Source of the DNA: Oceanospirillaceae bacterium
GTDB lineage: Bacteria > Pseudomonadota > Gammaproteobacteria > Pseudomonadales > Litoribrevibacteraceae
Assembly: GCA_015665455.1 (NCBI GenBank)
Contig: JADFAD010000001.1
Span: 824,791 to 888,790, forward strand
Direction: 5' to 3'
Length of the DNA stretch: 64,000 nucleotides
How positions within the stretch are numbered: position 1 is the stretch's first letter; every line of letters starts with the position of its first letter. A program made the translations under genes and the position numbers. Under the pieces are notes generated by a model that was not told where the DNA came from, ran no database searches, and saw only the letters and a list, made by a program, of their open reading frames with translations. Below, piece by piece: positions 63,769-64,000 of the stretch.

Positions 63769-64000
63769 ATGCCCAAGCCCCGAAAAGCCCAGATATCTTT
63801 GGATGCAACACCATACTATCACTGCGTTTCACGATGCGTAAGACGAGCGTTTCTGTGTGGCCTAGATCAACTTACAGGCAAGAATTATGAGCACAGAAGA
63901 GGCTGGCTTGAGAATAAATTGCTGTCCCTTCCTTCTATTTTTTCTATCGAAATAGCCGCCTATGCGATTATGTCCAACCATTATCATGTAGTGCTCTATG
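63769..64000 (+). CDS. REP-associated tyrosine transposase (RAYT, Y1_Tnp), 3' end outside the window
   Basis: The first 77 codons run off the right edge. The N-terminus PRKAQISLDATPYYHCVSRC VRRAF is the well-known start of RAYT-type proteins in marine gammaproteobacteria, and NHYHVVL near the edge is the His-x-His metal site of the Y1/HUH nuclease fold. The catalytic Tyr would be beyond the window. RAYTs mobilise or process REP sequences, which are palindromes near the gene; no REP pair was recognised in the 115 bases upstream. No clear ribosome-binding site was seen. It may be domesticated rather than mobile. Confidence 0.85.
   Translation, partial: MPKPRKAQISLDATPYYHCVSRCVRRAFLCGLDQLTGKNYEHRRGWLENKLLSLPSIFSIEIAAYAIMSNHYHVVLY

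Noticed and set aside
1..64000. tRNA, rRNA, riboswitch, CRISPR, prophage or origin
   Set aside because: None recognised on either strand by eye; small or divergent RNAs could still be missed.

Overview
The window reads as a chromosome segment of a marine, Gram-negative gammaproteobacterium. By eye the base composition is moderately AT-rich. The grounds are lipoproteins, FadL-type and OmpA-like outer-membrane barrels, a Tat-type precursor, NagZ, HrpB, PabB, SelO, DUF3149 and DUF502 proteins, two LysR regulators, an Anr/FNR-type promoter, and lipid and hydrophobic-substrate catabolism typical of Oceanospirillales/Alteromonadales-like bacteria. I cannot fix the genus. I saw no rRNA, tRNA, CRISPR array or prophage. 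The only mobile-type gene is a REP-associated (Y1/RAYT) transposase cut by the right edge.

Layout. 0-9.2 kb: housekeeping and envelope genes (hotdog thioesterase, YceI protein, a large LRR-like lipoprotein, MOSC protein, DUF502, YwbE, CNNM/CBS protein, RNase Z). 9.3-10.4 kb: an ada-type DNA-repair regulator split by a +1 frameshift. 10.4-16.3 kb: gcdH, a fused E1 alpha-beta dehydrogenase and a FabD-like acyltransferase in one leftward operon, with a divergent LysR gene. 16.3-19.4 kb: pabB, an L,D-transpeptidase and nagZ. 19.4-29 kb: signalling (SpoIIE-type phosphatase with its own kinase-like domain, HD-GYP, GGDEF, a zinc-ribbon rhomboid, a chemoreceptor). 29.3-33.7 kb: small envelope proteins, SelO, a DUF3149 gene behind a well-positioned Anr/FNR promoter, and a ZIP transporter. 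33.9-39.5 kb: STAS protein plus diguanylate cyclase, a PilZ-like/acyltransferase fusion, LysR and a lactonase-like metallo-hydrolase. 39.7-49.2 kb: a block of exported surface proteins ending in a 2462-residue Ig-like repeat protein. 49.6-53.4 kb: hrpB and a MerR regulator. 53.4-61.8 kb: a catabolic cluster. 61.9-64 kb: an exported amidohydrolase and the transposase.

The most striking gene system is at 53.4-61.8 kb. It encodes a PF10118 'metal-dependent hydrolase' with two ExxH motifs (diiron-like), a two-domain ferredoxin-NAD(P)H reductase, an SDR, a Baeyer-Villiger-type flavin monooxygenase, an HSL-type esterase and a FadL-type porin. Read as a pathway this is hydroxylation, ketone formation, ester formation and ester cleavage, that is, subterminal oxidation of a hydrophobic substrate. 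A 12-bp perfect palindrome with conserved flanks is present upstream of both halves of the cluster, which suggests one regulator. The reductase gene carries a +1 frameshift in this sequence.

The most unusual single gene is the 2462-residue surface protein. A GlyGly-CTERM-like sorting signal lies internally and is followed at once by what looks like a second signal peptide and a complete outer-membrane barrel domain. This suggests either a natural polyprotein or a fused pair of genes.

Signalling genes could cooperate: the SpoIIE phosphatase (19.4 kb) and STAS protein (33.9 kb) resemble a partner-switching pair, and the STAS gene lies just upstream of a diguanylate cyclase, as in the HsbR/HsbA/HsbD arrangement of Pseudomonas. 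All function calls rest on reading the sequence and remembered family features; no searches were run.
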